Of a stretch of DNA of 64,000 nt, positions 1 through 8,195 are shown in pieces (position 1 is the stretch's first letter; every line of letters starts with the position of its first letter). Origin of the DNA: Phaeacidiphilus oryzae TH49 (lineage in GTDB: Bacteria; Actinomycetota; Actinomycetes; Streptomycetales; Streptomycetaceae); contig NZ_JQMQ01000005.1 in the NCBI RefSeq assembly GCF_000744815.1, forward strand, positions 4,658,055-4,722,054, written 5' to 3'. The notes under the pieces were generated by a model. It saw only the letters and a program-made list of their open reading frames with translations, searched no databases and was not told the DNA's origin. The position numbers and the translations under genes were made by a program.

Positions 1-1
1 G

Positions 2-1399
2 GACGGAGCGACCCTCGTCGGCGGGGGCCCCGCCGGGGTCTTCTGGGGCGCGCAGACCCTGCGCCAACTGCTGGGGGAGGGCGCCTTCCGTCGCGCGCCG
101 CTGCCGCTGCCACCCGGCGCGCAGTGGACGCTGCCCGCCGTGCACATCGAGGACGCCCCTCGCTTCGGCTGGCGCGGGGTCCTGCTGGACGTCGCCCGGC
201 ACTTCCTCCCCAAGGCGGACCTCTTCCGCTATCTGGACCTGATGGCGGCCCACAAGCTCAACGTCCTGCAACTGCATCTGACCGACGACCAGGGCTGGCG
301 GATGGAGATCCGCCGCTACCCCCGGCTCACCGAGTCCGGCGCCTGGCGCGAGCGCTCCATGGTCGGCTTCCGTGCCGGCGGGCGCCGGGACGACCGGCCG
401 CACGGCGGCTTCTACACCCAGGACGACCTCCGCGAACTGGTGGCGTACGCCGCCGCCCGGCAGATCACGGTGGTCCCGGAGATCGACGTCCCCGGCCACT
501 CGCAGGCGGCCATCGCCGCCTATCCGGAGCTCGGCAACCAGGACGTGGTGGACACCGCCGCCCTGCGCACCGGCACCGACTGGGGCGTCAACCCGAACGT
601 GCTGAACGTCTCGGACGAGACCCTGCGCTTCTACGAGAACGTCCTCACCGAGGTGCTGGAGGTCTTCCCCTCCGGCTACGTCCACCTCGGCGGCGACGAG
701 TGCCCGAAGGACCAGTGGCGGGCCAGCGCCGCCGCCCAGGCCCGGATGAAGGAACTGGGCCTGCCGGACGAGGAGGCCCTGCAGTCCTGGTTCATCCGGC
801 ACTTCGACTCCTGGCTGGCCGCGCGCGGACGGCGGCTGATCGGCTGGGACGAGATCCTCCAGGGCGGCCTCGCGCCCGGGGCGGCGGTCTCCTCCTGGCG
901 CGGCTACGCGGGCGGCGTCGCGGCGGCCCGGGCCGGGCACCGCGTGGTGATGTGCCCGGAGCAGCAGGTCTACCTGGACCACCGGGAGTCGGACCATCCG
1001 GACGAACCGGTACCGGTCGGCTGGGTGCGCACCCTGGAGGACGTCTACCGGTTCGAGCCGATCCCGCCGGAGCTGCGTGCGGACCCGGCGGCGGCCGGGC
1101 TGGTGATGGGCGCTCAGGCGAACATCTGGACCGAGTTCATGGACGACCCCCGCTCGGTGGACTACCACGCCTTTCCGCGGCTCGCGGCCTTCGCCGAGGT
1201 GGCGTGGTCGCGGAAGCTGCCGGCCGAGCCGGAGTCCAGGGACGCGGCCTGGGCGGACTTCGAACGCCGGATGGCCGTCCACTACCGGCGTCTTGACGCC
1301 CTCGGCGTCGAGTACCGCCCGCCGGAGGGGCCGCGTCCGTGGCACCGCCGGCCGGGTGTGCGGGGCCGGCCGATCGAGGGGCCGCCGCCCGCCCGGTGA
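2..1399 (+). CDS. Beta-N-acetylhexosaminidase, GH20 (5' end outside window)
   Basis: Removes terminal GlcNAc from chitooligosaccharides. The reading frame is open from base 2, so the N-terminal domain and the start lie upstream; 465 residues are visible and end at TGA 1397-1399. The early part reads GVFWGAQTLRQLL, the end of the usual GH20 N-terminal domain, followed by the catalytic barrel. The catalytic Asp-Glu pair is seen in HLGGDECPKDQW (codons 695-700). The other barrel motifs (HLTDDQGWR, EIDVPGHSQAA, GWDEI, NIWTEF) are also present. It fits with the two chitinases and the GlcNAc transporter further along. The family assignment is firm; secretion and regulation cannot be judged because the 5' end is missing. 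Confidence 0.95.
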   Translation, partial: DGATLVGGGPAGVFWGAQTLRQLLGEGAFRRAPLPLPPGAQWTLPAVHIEDAPRFGWRGVLLDVARHFLPKADLFRYLDLMAAHKLNVLQLHLTDDQGWRMEIRRYPRLTESGAWRERSMVGFRAGGRRDDRPHGGFYTQDDLRELVAYAAARQITVVPEIDVPGHSQAAIAAYPELGNQDVVDTAALRTGTDWGVNPNVLNVSDETLRFYENVLTEVLEVFPSGYVHLGGDECPKDQWRASAAAQARMKELGLPDEEALQSWFIRHFDSWLAARGRRLIGWDEILQGGLAPGAAVSSWRGYAGGVAAARAGHRVVMCPEQQVYLDHRESDHPDEPVPVGWVRTLEDVYRFEPIPPELRADPAAAGLVMGAQANIWTEFMDDPRSVDYHAFPRLAAFAEVAWSRKLPAEPESRDAAWADFERRMAVHYRRLDALGVEYRPPEGPRPWHRRPGVRGRPIEGPPPAR

Positions 1400-1699
1400 A
1401 CCGCCCGCCGAGCCGCCCGCCAGGGCGGCGGAAGTGAATCGTCCGCTTTCGGGGAGAGTGTCCGGAAAGATGGCTCCGAGGTGGGCCCGTTCGGCCGACG
1501 AACGGTCAACTCAGGTGCGGGACACTGGAGATGATCGGCGCCGCGGTGTGTCACAGTTGCCCTCCGGGACACACGGGTGGTGCGGACCCCGTGGAACGTA
1601 CGGGCAGGAGGGTGCGCCTCCTCGTGTTTTGCACGTACGGTACGGGTCACGGGCACACGCGGCGAAGGGCGCGAGCGAGACGAGCACGGTGGGACACAG
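1400..1699. other. Intergenic region upstream of the molybdo-flavoenzyme operon
   Basis: Three hundred bases without a convincing gene. Short frames that run through it show no codon bias or family motif. Repeated CGTACGG words near 1600 and 1636 and a short AGGAG/CTCCT hairpin near 1607-1623 are the only structure seen. It presumably carries the promoter of the downstream operon, but I see no clear -35/-10 pair. Confidence 0.4.
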
Positions 1700-2563
1700 G
1701 TGAACCAGACGATCATGCTGCCGGACTCACTCGGTGAGGCGGTGGACGCCCTTGCCGCCGTTCCGGCGGCTGTGCCCGTGGCCGGCGGAACCGACCTGAT
1801 GGCCGCGGTCAACGCCGGCCGGCTGCGCCCGGCCGCGCTGGTCGGCCTCGGCCGGATCAACGAGCTGCGGGGCTGGCAGTACCAGGACGGCTACGCGCTC
1901 CTCGGCGCCACCCTCACCCACTCCCGGATGGACCGGCCGGACTTCGCCGCGCTGATGCCGGCGCTGGCCGCCGCGGCCCGCGCCGCCGGGCCGCCGCAGG
2001 TGCGCAACGCCGGGACGCTCGGCGGCAACATCGTCTCCGCCCAGCCGACCGGCGACACCCTGCCGGTGCTCGCCGCCCTGGAGGCGGTCCTCTGCCTGGC
2101 CGGCCCGGACGGCGCCCGCGAGGTGCCGGTCAGCCATCTGCTGACCGGCCTCGACCCGCTGCGCGGCGGCGAACTGGTCAGCCACGTACGGGTGCAGCTG
2201 CTGCACGCCCCGCAGGTCTTCCTCAAGTCCTCACCGCGCAGCGGGCCTTCACGTGCGCCGGTGTCGATCGCCGTGGTCCTGGACCCGGGCCGGCGCGCGG
2301 TGCGCTGCGCGGTCGGCGGCCCCGCCCCGGTGCCGCTGCGGCCGCTGGAGGCCGAGCAGTGGGTGGCCGAGTACATCGACTGGGACGCCAGTCAGGGGGC
2401 CCGTTCGATCGACCCGGCGGCCTCCGCCGCCTTCGGCGACTACGTCGCCCAGGCCTGCGTGCCCGAGCCGCCCGAGGGGGGACCCCTGGGTGCGGGCGCG
2501 CAGCGGCTGCGGCGTACCGTCGCGGTACTTGCCCGCCGCGCGCTTGGGAGGGTGCTCCGGTGA
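1700..2563 (+). CDS. FAD-binding (medium) subunit of xanthine dehydrogenase family
   Basis: Predicted flavin subunit of a three-subunit molybdenum hydroxylase of the xanthine/CO dehydrogenase family. The 287-residue product starts VNQTIMLPDSLGEAVDAL and contains the two FAD-binding signatures expected: VAGGTDLMAAV near residue 30 and LGGNIVSAQPTGDTLP near residue 110. The GTG at 1700 gives the start expected for the family; the frame stays open upstream, but that part is not family-like. Its stop overlaps the next GTG by GTGA, so translation is probably coupled to the Fe-S subunit. The family's substrate cannot be read from sequence. Confidence 0.88.
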   Translation: MNQTIMLPDSLGEAVDALAAVPAAVPVAGGTDLMAAVNAGRLRPAALVGLGRINELRGWQYQDGYALLGATLTHSRMDRPDFAALMPALAAAARAAGPPQVRNAGTLGGNIVSAQPTGDTLPVLAALEAVLCLAGPDGAREVPVSHLLTGLDPLRGGELVSHVRVQLLHAPQVFLKSSPRSGPSRAPVSIAVVLDPGRRAVRCAVGGPAPVPLRPLEAEQWVAEYIDWDASQGARSIDPAASAAFGDYVAQACVPEPPEGGPLGAGAQRLRRTVAVLARRALGRVLR

Positions 2564-4512
2564 CGGACCGTTCGATGGTGGCCTCCGACGACACAGGGGC
2601 GATCGGGGCGGAGGGAGCCGCGGGCGCGGCCGACCCCGGCCCGGGCCCCGAGCCGGGCGGAAGCCTGGACGCCGGGCTGCCGCTGGGCGCCGAGGAGCCG
2701 CCGCGGGCCGGCTACGTCCTGCGGGTGAACGGCGTCGACCGGCCGGTCTCGGAGGCCTGGATCGGCGAGAGCCTCCTCTACGTGCTGCGCGAGCGGCTCG
2801 GCCTCGCGGGGGCCAAGGACGGTTGCGAGCAGGGCGAGTGCGGTGCCTGCTCGGTGCAGGTGGACGGCCAGCTGGTGGACGCCTGCCTGGTGCCCGCCGC
2901 GTTGGCGCAGGGCTGCGAGATCCACACCGTGGAGGGGCTCTCCGGGGTGGGCGCGGGCGACCCCTCGGGCGTCGGCGACCCGACCGACGTGCAGCGGGCG
3001 CTGGCCTGCAGCGGCGCGGTGCAGTGCGGATTCTGCACGCCCGGCCTGGTGATGGCGCTCCACGACCTGCTGGACCGCAACCACGAGCCGACCGATCTGG
3101 AGATCCGCCAGGCGCTCAGCGGCAACCTCTGCCGGTGCACCGGCTACCAGGGCGCGCTGGACGCCGCCCGCCGGGTGAGCGCGGTACGGCGGGCGGCCGC
3201 CCAGGCGGAGGCGCAGGCCCGCCGGGACGCGGCGGACGTGGCGCAGAGCGCGGAGGACGGCCGATCCGCCGAGCGGACGGGCGAGTTCGCGCTGGGCGGG
3301 GTCCCCGCGCAGAACCGGCACGGCGCGGCGCCGGGCGCGGGCGACCCGGCGGCCGGACGGCACGGGCGGGGCCCGGCCGAGGGCCTGCCGGAGGCCGGCT
3401 TCCACGACGGCGGCCCCTACGGCGAGGACCCCTACCCGGACGGCTCCTACGAGAACGGCTCCGCCGCGGAAGCCGGGCACACCGGGGAGTTCGCGGTGGT
3501 CGGCGGCTTGCCTCAGGATCCTGCCTCCACCGGGCGGTTCCCGGCCGTGGGCCAGGAGCAGGATCCGGCGCATACCGGACAGTTCCCCGCGATCGGCCAG
3601 GACCCAGGGCAGACCGGGCAGTTCACGGCCGTGCCGCAGACCCACGGCGCCGACCCGGCGGCCACCGGGGAGTTCCCGGTGGTCGACGCGCTGCCGGGCG
3701 CCGAGCCGCCCGGCGCGGAGGCCGGAGGCGACGAGGAGGCGGGCCGCCCGCGCGGCCCCCGCTCCCTCGGCGGGCTCGGCCTGGCGGCCGGATTCGCCGC
3801 GGTGGCCGGGATGCGCGCGCAGGCCGCCCGCGACCTCGCGGCCCAGGAGGCCGCCGGCCCGGAAGCCCACGACCCGCACGCCGGCCACGATCCGCACGCA
3901 GGAACCGACCCGCACGCCGGCCAGGGCCCGCACCCCGGCCACGACCCGCAGCAGGGGCGGAACGGCCACCTGCCGCCCGTCTCCCCGCCGCGCTACGACG
4001 ACATGGGCGACACCATGCCGGAGGGGCTCCCGGCGATCCCCGGGCAGCCCGGAGGGCCGGGGGAGCCCGACCCGGACGGGGAGTCCTCGGTCTACCGGGA
4101 GGCGGCCCCGGCGGGCGGCGGCTACGGCGGCGGCGAGTACTCCGTCTATCCGGAGGACCCGTACCAGCGGCAGGTCGAGGTCGACCAGGCCCAGCAGCTC
4201 TCCGGCTACCACGAGGTGGACCCGCTCTTCGGCCCGCTGGACGCGGTGATGAACGGCGGCGAGGGCGCCGAGCAGCACGCTCCCCACCCGGCCGAGCCGG
4301 GCGGGACCTACGCCCCCGACCCGTACGGCATGAGCAGCGACCCGTACCAGGCCGACCCGTACCGGCAGAACCACGGCGGGGACCCGGGGACCATCCCCCA
4401 GCTGCACATCCCGCCGGGGATGTGGGACTACCCGCAGCCGCCGGCCCGGCAGGACCCCCAGCAGCCCGCGCCGGAGGCTGACGGCCGACCGGCCCCGGAG
4501 GACCGCGCATGA
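2560..4512 (+). CDS. 2Fe-2S subunit of xanthine dehydrogenase family with long disordered tail
   Basis: Electron-transfer subunit carrying two 2Fe-2S clusters. After a 45-residue acidic/Gly-rich leader, the plant-type cluster motif C-x4-C-x2-C-x11-C is intact (CEQGECGACSV ... DAC), and so is the helical-domain cluster (QCGFCTPG and CRCTG). The core ends near residue 215. The protein is 650 residues, whereas family members are usually 150-200. The extra 430 residues are Gly/Pro/Asp-rich, with six TG[E/Q/R]F repeats (3274-3684), a DPHAG repeat rich in His (about 3868-3955), and DPY-rich C-terminal segments. The GTG start overlaps the upstream TGA, and the stop overlaps the next ATG (ATGA). Confidence 0.9.
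   Translation: MTDRSMVASDDTGAIGAEGAAGAADPGPGPEPGGSLDAGLPLGAEEPPRAGYVLRVNGVDRPVSEAWIGESLLYVLRERLGLAGAKDGCEQGECGACSVQVDGQLVDACLVPAALAQGCEIHTVEGLSGVGAGDPSGVGDPTDVQRALACSGAVQCGFCTPGLVMALHDLLDRNHEPTDLEIRQALSGNLCRCTGYQGALDAARRVSAVRRAAAQAEAQARRDAADVAQSAEDGRSAERTGEFALGGVPAQNRHGAAPGAGDPAAGRHGRGPAEGLPEAGFHDGGPYGEDPYPDGSYENGSAAEAGHTGEFAVVGGLPQDPASTGRFPAVGQEQDPAHTGQFPAIGQDPGQTGQFTAVPQTHGADPAATGEFPVVDALPGAEPPGAEAGGDEEAGRPRGPRSLGGLGLAAGFAAVAGMRAQAARDLAAQEAAGPEAHDPHAGHDPHAGTDPHAGQGPHPGHDPQQGRNGHLPPVSPPRYDDMGDTMPEGLPAIPGQPGGPGEPDPDGESSVYREAAPAGGGYGGGEYSVYPEDPYQRQVEVDQAQQLSGYHEVDPLFGPLDAVMNGGEGAEQHAPHPAEPGGTYAPDPYGMSSDPYQADPYRQNHGGDPGTIPQLHIPPGMWDYPQPPARQDPQQPAPEADGRPAPEDRA
3274..3684 (+). repeat. Six TG[E/Q/R]F peptide repeats in the Fe-S subunit tail
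   Basis: The coding sequence holds six copies of a short peptide of the form TG-[E/Q/R]-F-[A/P/T]-[V/A/I/L]: RTGEFAL, HTGEFAVV, STGRFPAV, HTGQFPAI, QTGQFTAV and ATGEFPVV. They lie in low-complexity linkers. The role is unknown; regular aromatic spacing suggests a multivalent binding surface. This is inference. Confidence 0.7.
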
Positions 4513-7028
4513 CCACCGACTCGGACACCCTCACCGGGCTGCCGCTGATCCCCGAAGGGGCCCCGGGCAGCGCCACCGGAGGCACCCTCGGCGGGCTGAC
4601 CGTCACCGGTGTCGGCGCCCCCGCCGAGGCCGGTTCGGGAGCCGGCGCCGAGGCCCGCGTCCCCGTTCAGCCGGGCGCGCCGGAGGCCGACCCGGCCGGC
4701 GCCCCCGCGCCGGGCGCCGGTGCCGAGGCGGGCGAAGGAGCGGACGGCGCGGCCGAGTTCGACGATCTGACGGCCGGCGGGCCGGACGGCAACGGGCCCA
4801 CCGGGCTCGGCGTCGGCCAGATCCGCGGGGACGCCCTGGCCAAGGCCCTGGGCACCTTTCCGTACGCCTCCGACCTGTGGGCGGAGGGGCTGCTCTGGGG
4901 CGCGGTGCTGCGCGCGCCGGTGGCGCACGCCCGGATCAGGTCCATCGACACCTCCCCGGCGATGGCCGTCCCCGGCGTGTACGCCGTGCTCACCGCGGCT
5001 GACCTGCCCGCCCCCGCCGGCGGCCGGCCGGCGCTGGCGGACGGCGTGGTCCGGCACCACGGGGAGGCGGTGGCCGCGGTGGCCGCCGACCACCCGGAGG
5101 CGGCCCGGCTGGCCGCCCAGGCGATCGTCGTCGACTACGAGCAGCTGGAGCCGGTCACCGACCCGGAGAAGTCCTTCCAGGCCCCGCCGATCCACCCGGA
5201 CGGCAACCTGTTCCGGCACATCCCGCTGCGCTACGGCGACCCGGACTCGGCCGGCGAGATCGTCGTCGAGGGCCTCTACCAGATCGGGCGGCAGGACCCG
5301 GCGCCGATCGGCGCCGAATCCGGCCTCGCGGTGCCCCGGCCGGACGGCGGGGTCGAACTCCACCTCGCCTCCACCGACCCGCACGGCGACCGCGACCGCA
5401 CGGCGGCCGCGCTCGGCCTGGAGGCCGAGCGGGTGCGGCTGGTCGTCACCGGGGTGCCGGGCGCGGCCGGCGACCGCGAGGACTTCGCCTTCCAGACCGT
5501 CCTCGGCCTGCTGGCCACCCGCACCGGGCGGCCGGTGAAGATGACCCTCACCCGGGAGGAGTCCTTCCTCTCGCACGGGCACCGGCATCCGGCGCTGCTG
5601 AGGTACCGCCACCACGCCGACGGCGAGGGCCGGTTGGTCAAGGTCGAGGCGCAGATCCTGCTGGACGGCGGCGCGTACGCGGAGTCCGCGAGCGAGGCGC
5701 TGGCCGCGGCCGCGGCGCTGGCCGTGGGGCCGTACCAGGTCGACAACGTCGTGGTGGACGCCTGGGCGGTGCGCACCAACAACCCGCCGGCCGGGCGGCT
5801 GCGGGCCGAGGGCGAGCTGCAGGCCTGCTTCGCCCACGAGTCCCAACTCGACAAGCTGGCCGCCCGGTTGGACCTGGATCCGCTGGAGGTGCGGCGGCGC
5901 AACATCATGCGGACCGGCGACCCGCTGCCCACCGGGCAGGCCGTCACCTGTCCGGCGCCGGTCTCCGACCTGCTGGACGCGATCGCCGCCGAGCCGCTGC
6001 CGCCGCTGCCGGTGGACGAGCCGGACACCGCCTGGCTGCTGCCCGGCGGCCCCGACGGGGCGGGCGAGCCGTCCGCGATCCGGCGCGGGATCGGATACGC
6101 GGTGGGGATGTCGCACATGCTCGGGGCGGAGGGCGCCGACGAGGTGTCGACGGCCTCGGTACGGGTGAGCGGGACGCAGGCCTCCGTCATCTGCGCGGCC
6201 GTGGACACCGGGGCCGGATTCTCCACCCTGGCCCGGCAGATCGTGCAGGACGTGCTGGGCGTCACCGACGTCTACGTCGCGCCGGTCGACACCGACCAGC
6301 CGCCGGCCGGGCCCTCCGCCCGCAGCCGGCAGACCTGGGTCAGCGGGGGCGCGGTCGAGCGGGCCGCGAAGATGGTCCGGCACCAGCTGCTGCAGCCGCT
6401 GGCCGCGCAGTTCGGGATGTCGCCGGAGCTGCTGACCATCTCCGACGGCAAGATCACCTCCTACGACGGGGTGCTGGGCGTCCCGATCGAGGAGGCCCTG
6501 GAGGGCAAGGAGCTCTGGGCCACCGCGCAGTGCCGGCCGCATCCGACCGAGCCGCTGGACGGGACGACCGGCCAGGGCGACGCCTTCGTCTCCATCGCGT
6601 TCTGCGCGATGCGGGCCGTGGTGGACGTGGACATCGAGCTGGGCACGGTCCGGGTGGTCGACGTGACGGTCGCCCAGGACGTCGGGCGGGCGCTCAACCC
6701 GGCGCAGATCCGGGCGCGGATCGAGGCCGGGGTGACGCAGGGCCTGGGCCTGGCGCTGATGGAGGAGCTGGCGGTCGAGGACGGTCTGGTGCTGGACCCG
6801 ACGCTGGGGGCGTACCGGCTGCCGACGGCGCTGGACGCGCCGGAGATCCGGGTCGCGGCGCTGGTCGAGGAGCGCGACGTGGTCGCCCCCTTCGGGGCGA
6901 AGGCGGTGGGCGCGGTGCCGGCCGCGACGGCGCCTGCGGCGGTCGCCGCGGCGGTACGGGCGGCGACGGGGCGGCCGATCCCGCGGCTCCCGGTGCGGCT
7001 GGACGACGCGGTCGCGCTGGCCGACTGA
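4509..7028 (+). CDS. Molybdopterin-binding (large) subunit, xanthine dehydrogenase family, degenerate active site
   Basis: An 839-residue homologue of the Moco subunit, with an Ala/Gly/Pro-rich N-terminal stretch of about 95 residues before the recognisable fold (GVGQIRGDALAKALGTFPYASDL). The overall fold is easy to follow: PVAHARI, RQDPAPIGAESGLAVP, TREESF, LDPLEVRRRN, SRQTWVSGGAV, AQDVGRALNP. Key cofactor and catalytic motifs are altered. The GGGFGGK loop reads GVPGAAGDRED (about residue 315), the FRGFG loop reads LRAEG (about 432), and the catalytic-Glu motif AVGE reads AVGA (about 800). It may be inactive or may do different chemistry. Its ATG overlaps the previous stop, making it the third gene of one operon. 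Confidence 0.88.
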   Translation: MTTDSDTLTGLPLIPEGAPGSATGGTLGGLTVTGVGAPAEAGSGAGAEARVPVQPGAPEADPAGAPAPGAGAEAGEGADGAAEFDDLTAGGPDGNGPTGLGVGQIRGDALAKALGTFPYASDLWAEGLLWGAVLRAPVAHARIRSIDTSPAMAVPGVYAVLTAADLPAPAGGRPALADGVVRHHGEAVAAVAADHPEAARLAAQAIVVDYEQLEPVTDPEKSFQAPPIHPDGNLFRHIPLRYGDPDSAGEIVVEGLYQIGRQDPAPIGAESGLAVPRPDGGVELHLASTDPHGDRDRTAAALGLEAERVRLVVTGVPGAAGDREDFAFQTVLGLLATRTGRPVKMTLTREESFLSHGHRHPALLRYRHHADGEGRLVKVEAQILLDGGAYAESASEALAAAAALAVGPYQVDNVVVDAWAVRTNNPPAGRLRAEGELQACFAHESQLDKLAARLDLDPLEVRRRNIMRTGDPLPTGQAVTCPAPVSDLLDAIAAEPLPPLPVDEPDTAWLLPGGPDGAGEPSAIRRGIGYAVGMSHMLGAEGADEVSTASVRVSGTQASVICAAVDTGAGFSTLARQIVQDVLGVTDVYVAPVDTDQPPAGPSARSRQTWVSGGAVERAAKMVRHQLLQPLAAQFGMSPELLTISDGKITSYDGVLGVPIEEALEGKELWATAQCRPHPTEPLDGTTGQGDAFVSIAFCAMRAVVDVDIELGTVRVVDVTVAQDVGRALNPAQIRARIEAGVTQGLGLALMEELAVEDGLVLDPTLGAYRLPTALDAPEIRVAALVEERDVVAPFGAKAVGAVPAATAPAAVAAAVRAATGRPIPRLPVRLDDAVALAD

Positions 7029-7080
7029 CCGGGGCCGCCGGCCGACTGACCGGGGCCGCCGGCCGACTGACCGGGCCGCG
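7021..7080 (+). repeat. Three 21-bp tandem repeats over the stop codon
   Basis: The word CCGACTGACC recurs at 7021, 7042 and 7063, giving a period of 21 bp. The stop codon of the Moco subunit lies in the first copy. Because 21 bp is seven codons, each copy supplies another in-frame TGA (7026, 7047, 7068). Confidence 0.85.
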
Positions 7081-7134
7081 GGGGCGCGGGGTCGCGGGGC
7101 CGTCCCCGCCGGGCCCCTGAGGCGCCCCGCAGGC

Positions 7135-8022
7135 TCACTCAGGTGTGGCGAGGAACGCGTCGACCAGCGCGCGGAACGCCTCCGGCCGGTCCACCCACGG
7201 GTAGTGGCCGGCGCCCGCGAGGGTGCGGTGCTGGGCGCGGGGGAAGGACACGGCGACCTCGTCGCCCGCGTCCACGCCGCTCAGGCCGTCCCGCTCGCCG
7301 GTGACGATCAGCACCGGCGCCGCCAGAGTCCGCAGCGAGTCCAGCAGCGTCAGCCGCGTCCCGTGGTCGACCCCCTGCCAGAACGCCGCTCTCGGCACCG
7401 GGTTGAGCTGCCCGCCCTCCGCCTCCGCATGGGCCTGCTGGGCCGGGCCCCACTCGCCGTAGGTGGCCGGCGCCGCCCGGAGCAGCAGCCGGCGCACCTC
7501 GGCGAGGTCCCGCGCGTTGTCCAGCGCGGAGACCGCCGCCACCGCGTCCTCGTACCAGGACTCGGCGCTGCGGGCCCGGAAGATCCGCTCGGCGTCGTCC
7601 GTGCGCCGGGCCTGGAGCCGGGTGCCGGGGGTGATCAGCAGCAGGTGGGAGACCCGCTCGGGGTGCCGCGCGGCGTACGCCTCGGCGAGGGTGGCCGCCG
7701 CGGAGTGGCCGAGCACCGCGACCCGCTCCAGGCCGAGCGCCCGGCGGAGCGCCTCGACGTCCTCGGCCAGCCGGGGGAAGGCGTACGCGGACGGGTCGGC
7801 GCCGGCGACCCGGGAGTCGCCGGTGCCGCGCAGGTCCGGGATGATCAGCGGGCGGTCGGCGGAGAGCCCGCCGAGGTCGCCCAGGTAGGCGGCGTCCCGG
7901 CCGGGCCCGCCCGCGAGGGCGATCAGCGGTGTGCCCGAGTCCCCGACGGGGTCGGGGCCGAGAACCCGGTAGGCGAGTTCTGAGCCGTCGTAGGACTGGT
8001 AGCGCGCGCTGGTTTCGGCCAT
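7135..8022 (-). CDS. Alpha/beta hydrolase (proline iminopeptidase-like)
   Basis: A 295-residue alpha/beta hydrolase of the S33/iminopeptidase type. The oxyanion motif GGPG is in LIALAGGPGRDAA, the nucleophile elbow is GHSAAA, the acid is in VTGERDGLSG, and the catalytic His is in AGHYPW near the C-terminus. No signal peptide is seen, so it is probably cytoplasmic. The start MAETSARYQSYDG (ATG at 8022) fits the family; longer frames upstream are Arg/Pro-rich and not family-like. It is divergent from the MFS exporter, with 173 bases between the two chosen starts. The substrate is unknown. Confidence 0.85.
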   Translation of the reverse strand: MAETSARYQSYDGSELAYRVLGPDPVGDSGTPLIALAGGPGRDAAYLGDLGGLSADRPLIIPDLRGTGDSRVAGADPSAYAFPRLAEDVEALRRALGLERVAVLGHSAAATLAEAYAARHPERVSHLLLITPGTRLQARRTDDAERIFRARSAESWYEDAVAAVSALDNARDLAEVRRLLLRAAPATYGEWGPAQQAHAEAEGGQLNPVPRAAFWQGVDHGTRLTLLDSLRTLAAPVLIVTGERDGLSGVDAGDEVAVSFPRAQHRTLAGAGHYPWVDRPEAFRALVDAFLATPE

Positions 8023-8164
8023 GACACGGATCCTCGCGGATCGGCATGGCCCGCGCCCGCGGGCGGGCGGGGCGACATGCGGCGGGTCCTGTGCACGCCC
8101 AGTGACGCGGCCCCCGGGGGCTCGGTCGGAAGGAGGAGCCGATCTCCGTCTCCGGACAGGCGCC

Positions 8165-8188
8165 AGTGGCAGGCATGCCACTTACAGT
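8165..8188 (+). promoter_or_regulatory. Operator-like palindrome and -10 box upstream of MFS exporter
   Basis: AGTGGCA-GGCA-TGCCACT is a perfect 7-bp inverted repeat (8165-8182) directly followed by TACAGT (8183-8188), a plausible -10 box. Seven bases later comes GTG 8196. This looks like a leaderless promoter with a repressor site across its spacer. The regulator is not in the window. Confidence 0.6.
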
Positions 8189-8195
8189 TGCTGGG

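Noticed and set aside
1607-1623. AGGAG/CTCCT hairpin before the molybdo-flavoenzyme operon as a riboswitch
   Set aside because: Stem of 5 bp only; no conserved Moco riboswitch core can be recognised.
2253-4481. Alternative plus-strand frame over the Fe-S subunit tail
   Set aside because: The real frame carries intact 2Fe-2S motifs and ordered peptide repeats; the alternative is Arg-rich noise.
8166-8195. GTG 8166 or ATG 8175 as the start of the MFS exporter
   Set aside because: Both lie inside the operator-like palindrome and upstream of the likely transcription start, with no ribosome-binding site. They cannot be fully excluded.
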